From: Akkermansiaceae bacterium UBA1315
GTDB taxonomy: Bacteria; Verrucomicrobiota; Verrucomicrobiia; Verrucomicrobiales; Akkermansiaceae
Assembly: GCA_002307065.1 (NCBI GenBank)
Contig: DBTN01000037.1
Location: 103,218 to 124,495 of the forward strand
Length of the DNA stretch: 21,278 bases
Direction of reading: 5' to 3'
In this document: positions 1 to 6,421 of the stretch, piece by piece
How the letters are laid out: every line of letters begins with the position of its first letter
Position numbering within the stretch: position 1 is the stretch's first letter
Program-made: the position numbers and the translations under genes
Notes under the pieces: model-generated
The model's input: the letters and a program-made list of their open reading frames with translations, nothing else
Told to the model about the DNA's origin: nothing
The model's database searches: none

Positions 1-1020
1 CGGAATGTAGGCGGAAACGTCGCCCGCTTGGGTCTCGATGATCGGCAGAGCGGTCAACGAGCCACCACCTGCGTTTTCCGAAAGACGAGCGGAGCGCTCG
101 AGCAAGCGGGAGTGGAGGTAGAAAACGTCACCTGGATAAGCTTCGCGGCCGGATGGGCGGCGGAGAATCAGCGACACTTGGCGGTAAGCGACGGCGTGTT
201 TGGAAAGGTCATCGAACACGATCAGAACGTCCTGACCTTTGTCCATGAGGTATTCGGCGATCGAACAACCGGCATAAGGAGCAAGGTATTGCATCGCGGC
301 GGCGTCCGAAGCGGAGGCGGAAACAATGGTGGTGTATTCCATCGCGCCGGCGTCTTCGAGGATCTTTTGGGTCCGGGCGACGTTCGAGAGCTTCTGGCCG
401 ATCGCGACGTAGATACAATAGAGCGGCTTGTGGTTCTGCAGTTTGCCCTGTTCAGCGGCCTTATTTTGGATCGCTTGGGAAATGATGGTGTCGACTGCAA
501 TGGTCGTCTTACCGGTTGCGCGGTCACCGATGATCAGCTCCCGCTGGCCACGGCCCACGGGGATCATCGCGTCGATCGACATGATACCGGTTTGGACCGG
601 CACCGAAACGGACTTCCGCTTGATGATGCCCGGGGCGATTTTTTCCATCGGGTAGTAAGCCGAAGCAACGATGTCGCCTTTGCCGTCGATCGGAGCACCG
701 AGCGCGTTGACCACGCGGCCGAGAAGTGCTTCACCGACTGGGACGGAGAGAAGCTTACCGGTCGTGCGGCATTGCGCACCTTCGGTCACCGCAGAGTAGT
801 TGCCGAGAAGCACGACGCCGACTTCGCTTTCTTCGAGGTTGAGCGCCATCCCGGTGACACCACCGTCGAATTCGATCATCTCGTTGAGCATGACGTCGGA
901 AAGGCCTTCGACCTTCGCCACGCCGTCTCCGACTTGGCGGACGGTTCCGACGTTGGTTTTTTCGACGGAGGAAGTGATACCGGCGATCTGTTGCTCGAGT
1001 TCTTGGAGGATGCTGCTCAT
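1..1020 (-). CDS. atpA: F1 ATP synthase subunit alpha (3' end beyond left edge)
   Basis: This is the alpha subunit of the cytoplasmic F1 sector, which forms the alpha3beta3 hexamer and carries the non-catalytic nucleotide sites. The ATG at 1018-1020 opens MSSILQELEQQIAGI, a usual alpha N-terminal helix for docking onto delta. The visible 340 residues hold the beta-barrel domain and the P-loop GDRATGKT at residues 165-172, with Lys171 as the phosphate-binding lysine. The stretch IPVGRGQRELIIGD before it is the family signature. The window ends inside the conserved GDVSAYIP segment, so about 160-170 C-terminal residues are missing. It follows atpH by 52 nt on the same strand and is the last visible gene of the atp operon; gamma, beta and epsilon would be expected further left. 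There is no Shine-Dalgarno sequence before the ATG. Identification is secure. Confidence 0.98.
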   Translation of the reverse strand, partial: MSSILQELEQQIAGITSSVEKTNVGTVRQVGDGVAKVEGLSDVMLNEMIEFDGGVTGMALNLEESEVGVVLLGNYSAVTEGAQCRTTGKLLSVPVGEALLGRVVNALGAPIDGKGDIVASAYYPMEKIAPGIIKRKSVSVPVQTGIMSIDAMIPVGRGQRELIIGDRATGKTTIAVDTIISQAIQNKAAEQGKLQNHKPLYCIYVAIGQKLSNVARTQKILEDAGAMEYTTIVSASASDAAAMQYLAPYAGCSIAEYLMDKGQDVLIVFDDLSKHAVAYRQVSLILRRPSGREAYPGDVFYLHSRLLERSARLSENAGGGSLTALPIIETQAGDVSAYIP

Positions 1021-1072
1021 TTGGACGGGGTCCGGTTATAAGTTATAGGTTATTAGTTATCCGGAAAGATAA

Positions 1073-1465
1073 TCAGAATGCTTTAGAAAGGCGATCGAGG
1101 CGACCTTGGACGGAGCCGTCGAAAACGTCGTTGCCGACGCGGATTTTGAGACCGCCGAGGAGGGCGGGATTGATGAAATATTCGACATCCAGATCCGGGC
1201 CGTACTTCAGCGCGAGATCGGAGAAAACCCGTTGACGGGTGCTTGGGTCGAGCTCAACAGCGCTTTCGACCGTCACCTTGCGGCTTTCGATGTCGAGGCG
1301 GGTGAGCTTTTGCAGAGCGGCGAGGATCGCCCGGTAGTCGCGGGGTTTATCCTCGGCGAGGCGGGTGAAAACGGTGCGCAGCTTGCCGGTTTCCAGATGG
1401 CCACCGGTTTGGCAAAGGCCGAAAAGGCGGCGTGCGGTGGCGGCGGCGGTTTTGGAGATCTTCAT
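1073..1465 (-). CDS. atpH: F1 ATP synthase subunit delta (short form)
   Basis: Delta links the top of F1 to the peripheral stalk (subunit b). The protein has 130 residues, whereas the common bacterial delta has about 175-180. The C-terminal half is typical: near residues 105-125 it reads FINPALLGGLKIRVGND followed by DGSVQGRLDRL, the delta/OSCP signature. The N-terminal helical domain is shortened to about 65-70 residues (MKISKTAAATARRLFG onward), so one or more helices are absent. The ATG start gives a usual delta N-terminus. The reading frame stays open upstream into atpF, but no better start is seen. It lies between atpF (23-nt gap) and atpA. I believe this short form recurs in Verrucomicrobia and relatives, so it is probably functional. 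The gene call is firm; the reason for the shortening is not known. Confidence 0.93.
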   Translation of the reverse strand: MKISKTAAATARRLFGLCQTGGHLETGKLRTVFTRLAEDKPRDYRAILAALQKLTRLDIESRKVTVESAVELDPSTRQRVFSDLALKYGPDLDVEYFINPALLGGLKIRVGNDVFDGSVQGRLDRLSKAF

Positions 1466-1488
1466 AAGGAGCGCGGCGGGAAATGAAA

Positions 1489-2046
1489 TCAGCCTTCGAC
1501 CTTGGCGAGCGCGTCCTCATTGATGCGCTTCTGATCCGCGTCGGTGAGAACCTTGCCGGTGACTTGGGAAGTGGTGGAGGCGACGAGGCGGCCGAACTCG
1601 CGCTTGAGCTCAAGCGAAAGGCGATCGCGGTCAGCACGTGCGGCGGCTTCGGCTTTCGCAAGGATTTGCTGGGCCTGAGCGATTGCTTCCTGAGATTTTT
1701 GTTCGGAGAACGAGTTGGCGCTTTCTTTCGCTTCGTTGATCAGGCGGACGGCTTCGTCGTTTGCCTTGGCGATCGCAGCGGCGGTCGTGATTTCCGACTC
1801 GGCGAGCTGTTTTTGGATCGTCTTGAGGTTTTCCTCACCGGCAATGATGCGGGCGCGGCGTTGTTCGAGCATCGCTTGGACCGGGCCAAAGGCGAATTTC
1901 TTAAGAAGCGCGGCAACGATCAGAAAGCTGACGACTTGGCTGAGGAAGAGCGGCCAAGTGACGTTGAAAGTGCGGGTGATATCACCCACCACGCCGTCGG
2001 ATTCGACAGTAGGAGCTGCGGCGAGAAAATCGAAAATCGAGATCAT
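1489..2046 (-). CDS. atpF: Fo ATP synthase subunit b
   Basis: Subunit b is the peripheral-stalk protein: one membrane helix followed by a long right-handed coiled coil that reaches delta. In 185 residues I see a short N-terminal segment, a hydrophobic helix at about 31-49 (WPLFLSQVVSFLIVAALL), and the GPVQAMLEQRRARI element where the b dimer begins. An Ala/Glu/Lys-rich heptad region then runs to about residue 165. The length is slightly above the usual 156-170 because of an N-terminal extension of about 25 residues (MISIFDFLAAAPTVES). It sits between atpE and atpH in the standard order. The ATG at 2044-2046 has no recognisable Shine-Dalgarno sequence. Only one b-type gene is present, with no b' duplicate. 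Confidence 0.95.
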   Translation of the reverse strand: MISIFDFLAAAPTVESDGVVGDITRTFNVTWPLFLSQVVSFLIVAALLKKFAFGPVQAMLEQRRARIIAGEENLKTIQKQLAESEITTAAAIAKANDEAVRLINEAKESANSFSEQKSQEAIAQAQQILAKAEAAARADRDRLSLELKREFGRLVASTTSQVTGKVLTDADQKRINEDALAKVEG

Positions 2047-2142
2047 CGGAAAAGTGTGTGGTGGGAAAATCGGATGCGGGAAAGGAGAGGAGAAGGAATG
2101 CGGAGGCCCGTTTTGGGCGAACCTCCGCTGAAAGAAAGCTTG

Positions 2143-2349
2143 TTAAGCAAGGAAGATCGCGAAGAACACGATACCTTCGATAAGCGCTGCAAGAATGATG
2201 GAGAGGGTAAGGATGTTACCAGCAGCACCTGGGTTGCGACCGGTAGCTTCAGCGGCTTTCGAGCCGAGGAGACCGATGCCGATAGCGGCGGCGAGGGCAG
2301 CGGCAGCAACGTGAAGGTTGCCGGAGATTTCAGCGAGGAATGCGTTCAT
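2143..2349 (-). CDS. atpE: Fo ATP synthase subunit c (proteolipid, proton-type)
   Basis: Subunit c forms the rotating membrane ring. The 68 residues make a helical hairpin: helix 1 about 12-36, the polar loop with R38-N39-P40, and helix 2 about 45-68. The ion-binding carboxylate is Glu58 in ALIEGIVFF. Sodium-binding rings carry a Gln in helix 1 and Ser/Thr right after the Glu. Here helix 1 reads AAIGIGLLGSK and Glu58 is followed by Gly, so I infer proton coupling. Helix 1 has the small-residue packing motif (A and G every few positions) needed for ring assembly. It lies 69 nt after atpB and 96 nt before atpF. Its length and all key residues fit the family. Confidence 0.97.
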   Translation of the reverse strand: MNAFLAEISGNLHVAAAALAAAIGIGLLGSKAAEATGRNPGAAGNILTLSIILAALIEGIVFFAIFLA

Positions 2350-2418
2350 ATCAGTGTAGTTTGGTTTGTGGGTTCTCCGCTCCCCACGGTCTTTGCCATG
2401 GTCGGAGCGGGAAAGGGA

Positions 2419-3324
2419 TCAATGCGAGTGTTCTTTTTCGTCGTGATGATCTCCGTGGTCGCAGATCAGCTTGAGGAACACCGAAGTCAGAAGCATGAAA
2501 ACGAGAGCCTGAATCACTCCGACGAGCAATTCGAGGAAGTAGAAAGGAATCGGTGGCAGCCAGGCGAGCCATTTCCCGATGCCCTCGCTACCGGTGACGA
2601 GCATCATGTTTTCCAGAATGTTCTCACCCGCGAAAATGTTACCGTAGAGACGGAAGGAAAGCGCGACCGGTCTGAAGAGAATCGAGATGATTTCCAAAAC
2701 TCCGACGAAGGCGAAGACGAGCAACATGCCCAACGCCATGATACCGGTGAATTTCCCTTTCGGAGCGAAAATATGGGCGAAAAAGCCTTTTGCACCGTTT
2801 TCGGTAATCGCCCAATAGAACCACATGAGAGCGAAGGTGAAGGCCATCGCTGCGGTCATGTTCAGATCGGCGTTACCACCGCGAAGGAACGGGCGGAAGG
2901 TGTCGTGAGGATCAACGCCCGGACCGGTCAGGTGCCAACCGACGGTGCCGACGCCTGGAATCAGGCCAAACCAGTTGGTGAAAAGAATCAGAACAAAAAT
3001 CGTACCGAAGAACCAGAACGTGCGCTTCACCAGATGAGCACCAAGAATGCCTTCGAGAAACGTGTAGAGACTTTCCGTCAGCCACTCGACGAAGTTTTGC
3101 AAACCACTGGGAATCAGTGCGATTTTGCGAGTCGAAAGCTGAGCAACCAGAATGATGAACGCTGCGACGATCCAGACCATCAACATCGAGTTCGTGATCA
3201 CGAAAGGACCGATGTTGGCGATTTCCTCGGCGTGAGGAGGAAGATGGTCATGACCTCCTGAAGCCGCGGATGCGGAAAGGATGCCGAAAAGCCAAGCGGC
3301 CGAAGTGGTGACAAGGAATCGCAT
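2419..3324 (-). CDS. atpB: Fo ATP synthase subunit a
   Basis: Subunit a is the stator membrane protein that forms the two proton half-channels against the c ring. The 301 residues begin with a signal-peptide-like segment (hydrophobic to about residue 20, then ASAASGG). Membrane helices follow at about 45-62, 103-121, 155-172, 195-216 and 260-288. The essential arginine is Arg225 in SFRLYGNIFAGE, preceded by FRPVAL. His-rich stretches lie at both ends: GHDHLPPH near residues 24-31 and DHGDHHDEKEHSH at the C-terminus. It is the first gene of the visible atp cluster; no atpI or atpZ is seen before it. A promoter-like pair and a palindrome lie in the 128-nt upstream gap. The start ATG gives the signal-like N-terminus and is the only sensible choice. 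Confidence 0.97.
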   Translation of the reverse strand: MRFLVTTSAAWLFGILSASAASGGHDHLPPHAEEIANIGPFVITNSMLMVWIVAAFIILVAQLSTRKIALIPSGLQNFVEWLTESLYTFLEGILGAHLVKRTFWFFGTIFVLILFTNWFGLIPGVGTVGWHLTGPGVDPHDTFRPFLRGGNADLNMTAAMAFTFALMWFYWAITENGAKGFFAHIFAPKGKFTGIMALGMLLVFAFVGVLEIISILFRPVALSFRLYGNIFAGENILENMMLVTGSEGIGKWLAWLPPIPFYFLELLVGVIQALVFMLLTSVFLKLICDHGDHHDEKEHSH

Positions 3325-3358
3325 GAGATAAACGCCGATTGATTCGGGCGCGAGCGGC

Positions 3359-3386
3359 TATAAAGTAACGCCGCCATCTTCCGCAA
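3359..3386 (-). promoter_or_regulatory. Candidate sigma70-type promoter of the atp operon
   Basis: On the minus strand, TTGCGG (3386-3381) and TTTATA (3364-3359) are separated by 16 nt, close to the -35/-10 pattern. The predicted transcript would start about 28 nt before atpB. This is a consensus match only; the spacing also allows TTATAG as the -10 with 17 nt. Confidence 0.45.
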
Positions 3387-3393
3387 GAGCTAT

Positions 3394-3411
3394 TTGTGAA
3401 AAATTTCACAA
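3394..3411. promoter_or_regulatory. CRP/FNR-like palindrome upstream of atpB
   Basis: TTGTGAAAAATTTCACAA is a perfect inverted repeat with 8-nt arms and a 2-nt centre. It contains TGTGA-N6-TCACA, the exact half-site spacing of the CRP consensus. GAGC (3387-3390) and GCTC (3412-3415) extend it as outer arms around a 3-nt bulge. Its centre lies about 50 nt upstream of the inferred atp transcription start. No T-run follows on the minus strand, so it does not look like a terminator for the upstream gene. Confidence 0.5.
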
Positions 3412-3452
3412 GCTCCCTTGAATGTTTGATAATGCGTGATTTCCGTGGGTTT

Positions 3453-4838
3453 TTATATGGGCTGGCGACTTCCGTGAAAGGCCACCTCCGCAGCCGTGCC
3501 AATCAGCAGCCGATCGCCTCGCAATCCGCCCGTCGCGATCACCCGAAAGCCCGAGAGGAGTGATTGATGGATAAGCTCTTCGGCAGAAAGGCATAATCGC
3601 CCGCCGATTTCCTTTAACGAAAAATAGATTTCCCCCACGCCATGAAATCCACGGTAGATCACCTCGGTGCAGGCCAAGCGGTCGGCAGTGCGAAAGTCGA
3701 AAAGGAAATCATACGGCTTCCCGGCGTGACTCATCGCCCGCGAAATCGCCGTCACCAAATCCGCGTCTCCCAGCGGTGCACGAAACACGGCGAATGCGTC
3801 GGTTTCCAACGTTTCCTCCGCCGGGCGAAATCGGACGCCGTCTTTTTTCGCCTCCAAAAACCAATGCCTCCCATCCTTCTTGAAAGGCAGCGAAAATCCG
3901 AGCCGCTCCGCCGATTCATGATTTCCCAGATAAAGCGCCGCATGGGGCCAGTGGCCGGGAAGAAACAAATTGCTCAACGCGTCGTCGTGACGGGTCACGA
4001 AAAAGTCTCCGGGGCGGATGCGCGTCTCGATCTTCACCCGCAAATCCGCGGTGATCCGTTTCGGCATGCCGGGAGCCGCCGCCCCAGGCTGGCTCATCTC
4101 CGCGATTGAGCGACCCGCCGCCTCAAAAAACCCGAACATCACCTGCCGCCAAGCCGACCGATTCCGTCGCAAAAACGAAAACCACCGGTAGGAAAAATGC
4201 CGTTTCAACGCGTTTTTACGGCTCCTCTCCATCCACGGCTCCTCCAGAGCCAACATTTCGATCACCGGTTTCAGCGCTGAATTCCCCTTCAGGGCATGGA
4301 TTTCATTCCGATTCGCATCGTAAAAATCCGCCGCCGCGAGAAACCTCAACGAATTCCCCGAACCGGTCAGCGAGCGATAAACCGTGGTGAAACTTTTCCT
4401 AGGAATCCCTGCCTGCGAATCCTCCTCGTCCAGCTTCTGCCAAGCGACGGGTTTGCTTTTCGCCAGATCGATCACAAAACGCCCCGCTCGCATCAGCAAA
4501 CAGGCCGTCGCAAAAGCCACCGTGAATACCGGGAGACGCTCCCGCCACTCGATATCTCTCCGTCCCGCAGCAGCCCCCAGCTCCGCTAAAGTCTGTAACA
4601 AGGCGGATCGCAGCGCCAAATACTGCGAATACCGTAGCCGGATCAACTCCTCTTCATCCGGGAAAAAATAACCGCGCTCGCAGGCAGATTCGACACATTC
4701 CAGCTCGTCCGCCAATCTCTCCACGGCAGGCAACACGTCTGCCGCGGCGAGAATCGCGGCCGCTCCGCGAGTGACGACACTGTCAATTTCGGATTCTGCT
4801 TCAAGCATCGGACGAAAATTAAAACCCGAGTGTTCCAC
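3453..4838 (-). CDS. Permuted papain-fold (NlpC/P60, YiiX-like) cysteine hydrolase
   Basis: The protein has 461 residues. The C-terminal part (about 270-435) matches the circularly permuted NlpC/P60 layout. It opens with RPGDFFVTRHDD (about 275-286), then GHWPHAALYLG with the candidate catalytic His299, and later KPYDFLFDF (374-382) and DRLACTEVIYRGF with the candidate nucleophile Cys390. In permuted members His comes before Cys, as here. These enzymes cleave amide or thioester bonds in peptidoglycan, lipids or proteins; the substrate cannot be told from the sequence. The N-terminal 260 residues are mostly helical and unfamiliar, with one hydrophobic stretch near 103-118. No signal peptide is visible. 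The start is GTG at 4836-4838; ATG at codon 11 (4808) is an equal alternative. The gene ends 128 nt before atpB on the same strand. Confidence 0.72.
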   Translation of the reverse strand: MEHSGFNFRPMLEAESEIDSVVTRGAAAILAAADVLPAVERLADELECVESACERGYFFPDEEELIRLRYSQYLALRSALLQTLAELGAAAGRRDIEWRERLPVFTVAFATACLLMRAGRFVIDLAKSKPVAWQKLDEEDSQAGIPRKSFTTVYRSLTGSGNSLRFLAAADFYDANRNEIHALKGNSALKPVIEMLALEEPWMERSRKNALKRHFSYRWFSFLRRNRSAWRQVMFGFFEAAGRSIAEMSQPGAAAPGMPKRITADLRVKIETRIRPGDFFVTRHDDALSNLFLPGHWPHAALYLGNHESAERLGFSLPFKKDGRHWFLEAKKDGVRFRPAEETLETDAFAVFRAPLGDADLVTAISRAMSHAGKPYDFLFDFRTADRLACTEVIYRGFHGVGEIYFSLKEIGGRLCLSAEELIHQSLLSGFRVIATGGLRGDRLLIGTAAEVAFHGSRQPI

Positions 4839-4856
4839 GAGTCAACCACCGCGCTG

Positions 4857-4876
4857 TCTAACAGAATCTAACAGAT
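4857..4876. repeat. Tandem decamer upstream of the hydrolase gene
   Basis: TCTAACAGAA is followed directly by TCTAACAGAT, two near-identical 10-bp units. They lie 18 nt upstream of the GTG start at 4838, in the divergent gap that also leads to HU. One helical turn per unit would suit a protein-binding site, but no function is shown. Confidence 0.4.
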
Positions 4877-5034
4877 CAAAAGTGTTCTCACGCGGGGCGA
4901 TCCGGCGGCGTACCGGCGCTTCCCGCGATCCCTCCGGCGCTCCCAAGTCAAGCAGTCTCAAGGAAAAAATCTCGAAAGTTCCTTCTGATTTTATCTTGCC
5001 AACCGCTTGAGCCGTTCGCACAAAGGCTCCCGCC

Positions 5035-5310
5035 ATGAACAAAGCTGAACTCGTAGAAGCCGTCCAAAAAACCCTCGGAAAAGACGCAACCAAGCGCGCC
5101 GCCGATGAAGCCGTCGAAGCAGTCCTTGATGCGATTGCCAAGGGTGTGAAAAAAGACAAGAAAGTCCAAATCATTGGCTTCGGCACTTTTGAAGTGAAAA
5201 AGCGCGCCGCTCGTATGGGCCGTAACCCAAAAACCGGCGAGTCCATGAAGATCGCCGCCTCCAAGTCGGTCGGCTTCAAGCCATCGTCCGTTCTGAAGGG
5301 CAGTCTGTGA
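5035..5310 (+). CDS. hup: HU-family DNA-binding protein
   Basis: HU is a small dimeric nucleoid protein that bends DNA without strict sequence specificity. The 91 residues show the classic MNKAELVEAV start, the helical dimer core to about residue 40, and IIGFGTFEVKKRAAR in the beta saddle. The arm signature GRNPKTGE (about 62-69) carries the intercalating Pro65. The C-terminus GFKPSSVLKGSL is normal. AAAGG lies 8 nt before the ATG, one of the few recognisable ribosome sites in the window. It is transcribed alone, diverging from the hydrolase gene and ending in a strong hairpin. I cannot separate HU alpha/beta or IHF subtypes; the Asn-Pro arm and lack of extensions favour plain HU. Confidence 0.96.
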   Translation: MNKAELVEAVQKTLGKDATKRAADEAVEAVLDAIAKGVKKDKKVQIIGFGTFEVKKRAARMGRNPKTGESMKIAASKSVGFKPSSVLKGSL

Positions 5311-5344
5311 TCAGCAATTTGCTTTCACTCTAAAAAACACCCAA

Positions 5345-5377
5345 AAAACCCCGGTCACCTGACCGGGGTTTTGTTTT
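5345..5377. terminator. Bidirectional rho-independent terminator between HU and the TM2 gene
   Basis: AAAACCCCGGTCA (5345-5357) pairs perfectly with TGACCGGGGTTTT (5360-5372), followed by GTTTT on the plus strand. On the minus strand the A-run at 5343-5348 becomes a U-run. It lies between the converging 3' ends of HU (5310) and the TM2 protein (5398), so it can serve both. Confidence 0.9.
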
Positions 5378-5397
5378 ATCCGGAATCCGGAGCATTT

Positions 5398-5661
5398 TTA
5401 GAACCAGCCCTTGCGGCCGGTGATGTAAGTTGCGACAAATTCTTGATCCGATTTCGACAAATAAAGGATCCCTTCAATCAGGCCGACGACGCCAAACAGC
5501 CCGCAGGTGACAAGACTCAGAACGAGTTGGATGATGCCCTCCTTCGTATAACCGAGCAAAAACTTGTGGGCGGCGGTCCATCCGAGAAAAATCCCGAGCA
5601 GACCTGCAAGCAGTTTTTTTTCAGCCCCGGCGGGAGGGACAGGAAAGGGTTCTGTGGACAT
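5398..5661 (-). CDS. TM2-domain membrane protein
   Basis: This 87-residue protein has a Pro-rich cytoplasmic head (MSTEPFPVPPAG) and two membrane helices, about 17-33 and 42-68. The short polar turn AHKFLLGYTKEG between them matches the TM2 family motif (usually G-x-H-R/K-F-Y-L-G). The second helix carries the usual CGLFGVVGLIEGILYL pattern. TM2 proteins are small inner-membrane proteins without a known enzymatic role. It is a single gene with HU converging from the left and the methyltransferase-like gene diverging on the right. A GGAGGG sits about 22 nt before the ATG, too far to be a normal ribosome site. Family assignment is firm; function is open. Confidence 0.88.
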   Translation of the reverse strand: MSTEPFPVPPAGAEKKLLAGLLGIFLGWTAAHKFLLGYTKEGIIQLVLSLVTCGLFGVVGLIEGILYLSKSDQEFVATYITGRKGWF

Positions 5662-5711
5662 CTTTCAAACCATTTACTAAGGCCCTCCTCACAAAGCAAG
5701 TCGCAAGCACC

Positions 5712-6386
5712 ATGAAACCACGAATCAACCTCGAAGAAACCCAGCTGTCGGATGGCTCTCCGCTCGTCCTCCAAGAGCACGATGGCCGTCATTATTTGAT
5801 CGTCCGTGGCCAGCAGATCTGCGGACCGGCGACCCGAGCAGCGGAAGAAGAACTCGCCCGGCTTGCTTGTGCGCCGTTTCGCCCGGCCCGGCAGCCAAAA
5901 ATCTGGCTCATCGGCCTCGGCCTCGGCCACACGCTGGCCGCGCTGATCAAAGAGCTTCCTCAAAAGCGCGCCGTCTTCACCGTCGCCGAGCCGCTGGAAA
6001 AACTCCCCGGCTGGATCCGCACCCACCTTCCCGCCGGTCCGCTCGATGATCCGCGCGTGATTTTGCAAAACGATCCCGGTCCTGCCGCCCTCCACCGCCA
6101 GGACGGCCAACTGCACGCCATCCTCACCCACCTTGATGCCTCGCCGACCGGACCGAGAAATCGCCCATGGGTGGACGAACGCCGCTGGGTTTCCGCCGCT
6201 TTTGAAGCCCTCCAACCGGGCGGATTGCTCGCGATCGCCGGATCCAGATACGCCCCGGATCTCACCCGTAAGCTCCAAGGCTCCGGCTTTGAAGTCGCGG
6301 AATTCACCGTGCCCGTTTCACCCAACGCCAAGCGCCCGAAACTGCAACCGATCTGGCTCGCGAGAAAAGGCAGAGCGGAAGCTTGA
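5712..6386 (+). CDS. Spermidine-synthase-like class I SAM-fold protein
   Basis: The protein has 224 residues. IWLIGLGLGHTLAALI (64-79) is the glycine-rich loop after strand 1 of a class I methyltransferase fold. VAEP (91-94) supplies an acidic residue at the end of strand 2. HAILTHLDASPTGP (135-148) followed by RRWVSAAFEALQPGGLLAI resembles the D-x-S-D-P region and following strand of spermidine/spermine synthase-like proteins. The polyamine-binding residues are not recognisable and the N-terminal beta domain is short, so actual polyamine synthesis is doubtful; a methyltransferase of unknown substrate is equally possible. The ATG at 5712 gives a clean start without a Shine-Dalgarno sequence. 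The gene is followed after 35 nt by the adaptor-like gene on the same strand, so they may share a transcript. Confidence 0.72.
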   Translation: MKPRINLEETQLSDGSPLVLQEHDGRHYLIVRGQQICGPATRAAEEELARLACAPFRPARQPKIWLIGLGLGHTLAALIKELPQKRAVFTVAEPLEKLPGWIRTHLPAGPLDDPRVILQNDPGPAALHRQDGQLHAILTHLDASPTGPRNRPWVDERRWVSAAFEALQPGGLLAIAGSRYAPDLTRKLQGSGFEVAEFTVPVSPNAKRPKLQPIWLARKGRAEA

Positions 6387-6421
6387 GATTCGCGCGACAC
6401 ATGGTTTGATTGCGCTGTATC

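Noticed and set aside
28..1041. A 337-codon plus-strand frame opposite atpA
   Set aside because: The minus strand encodes the alpha subunit with its P-loop. The plus frame is an antisense shadow.
1483..3261. A 592-codon open frame on the plus strand
   Set aside because: It lies opposite atpF, atpE and atpB, whose products are unmistakable. Its translation is low-complexity and charged, with no recognisable domain; it results from GC-rich codons on the other strand.
3394..3411. Terminator of the hydrolase gene
   Set aside because: The inverted repeat has no T-run after it on the minus strand and a 2-nt centre; a protein-binding site fits better.
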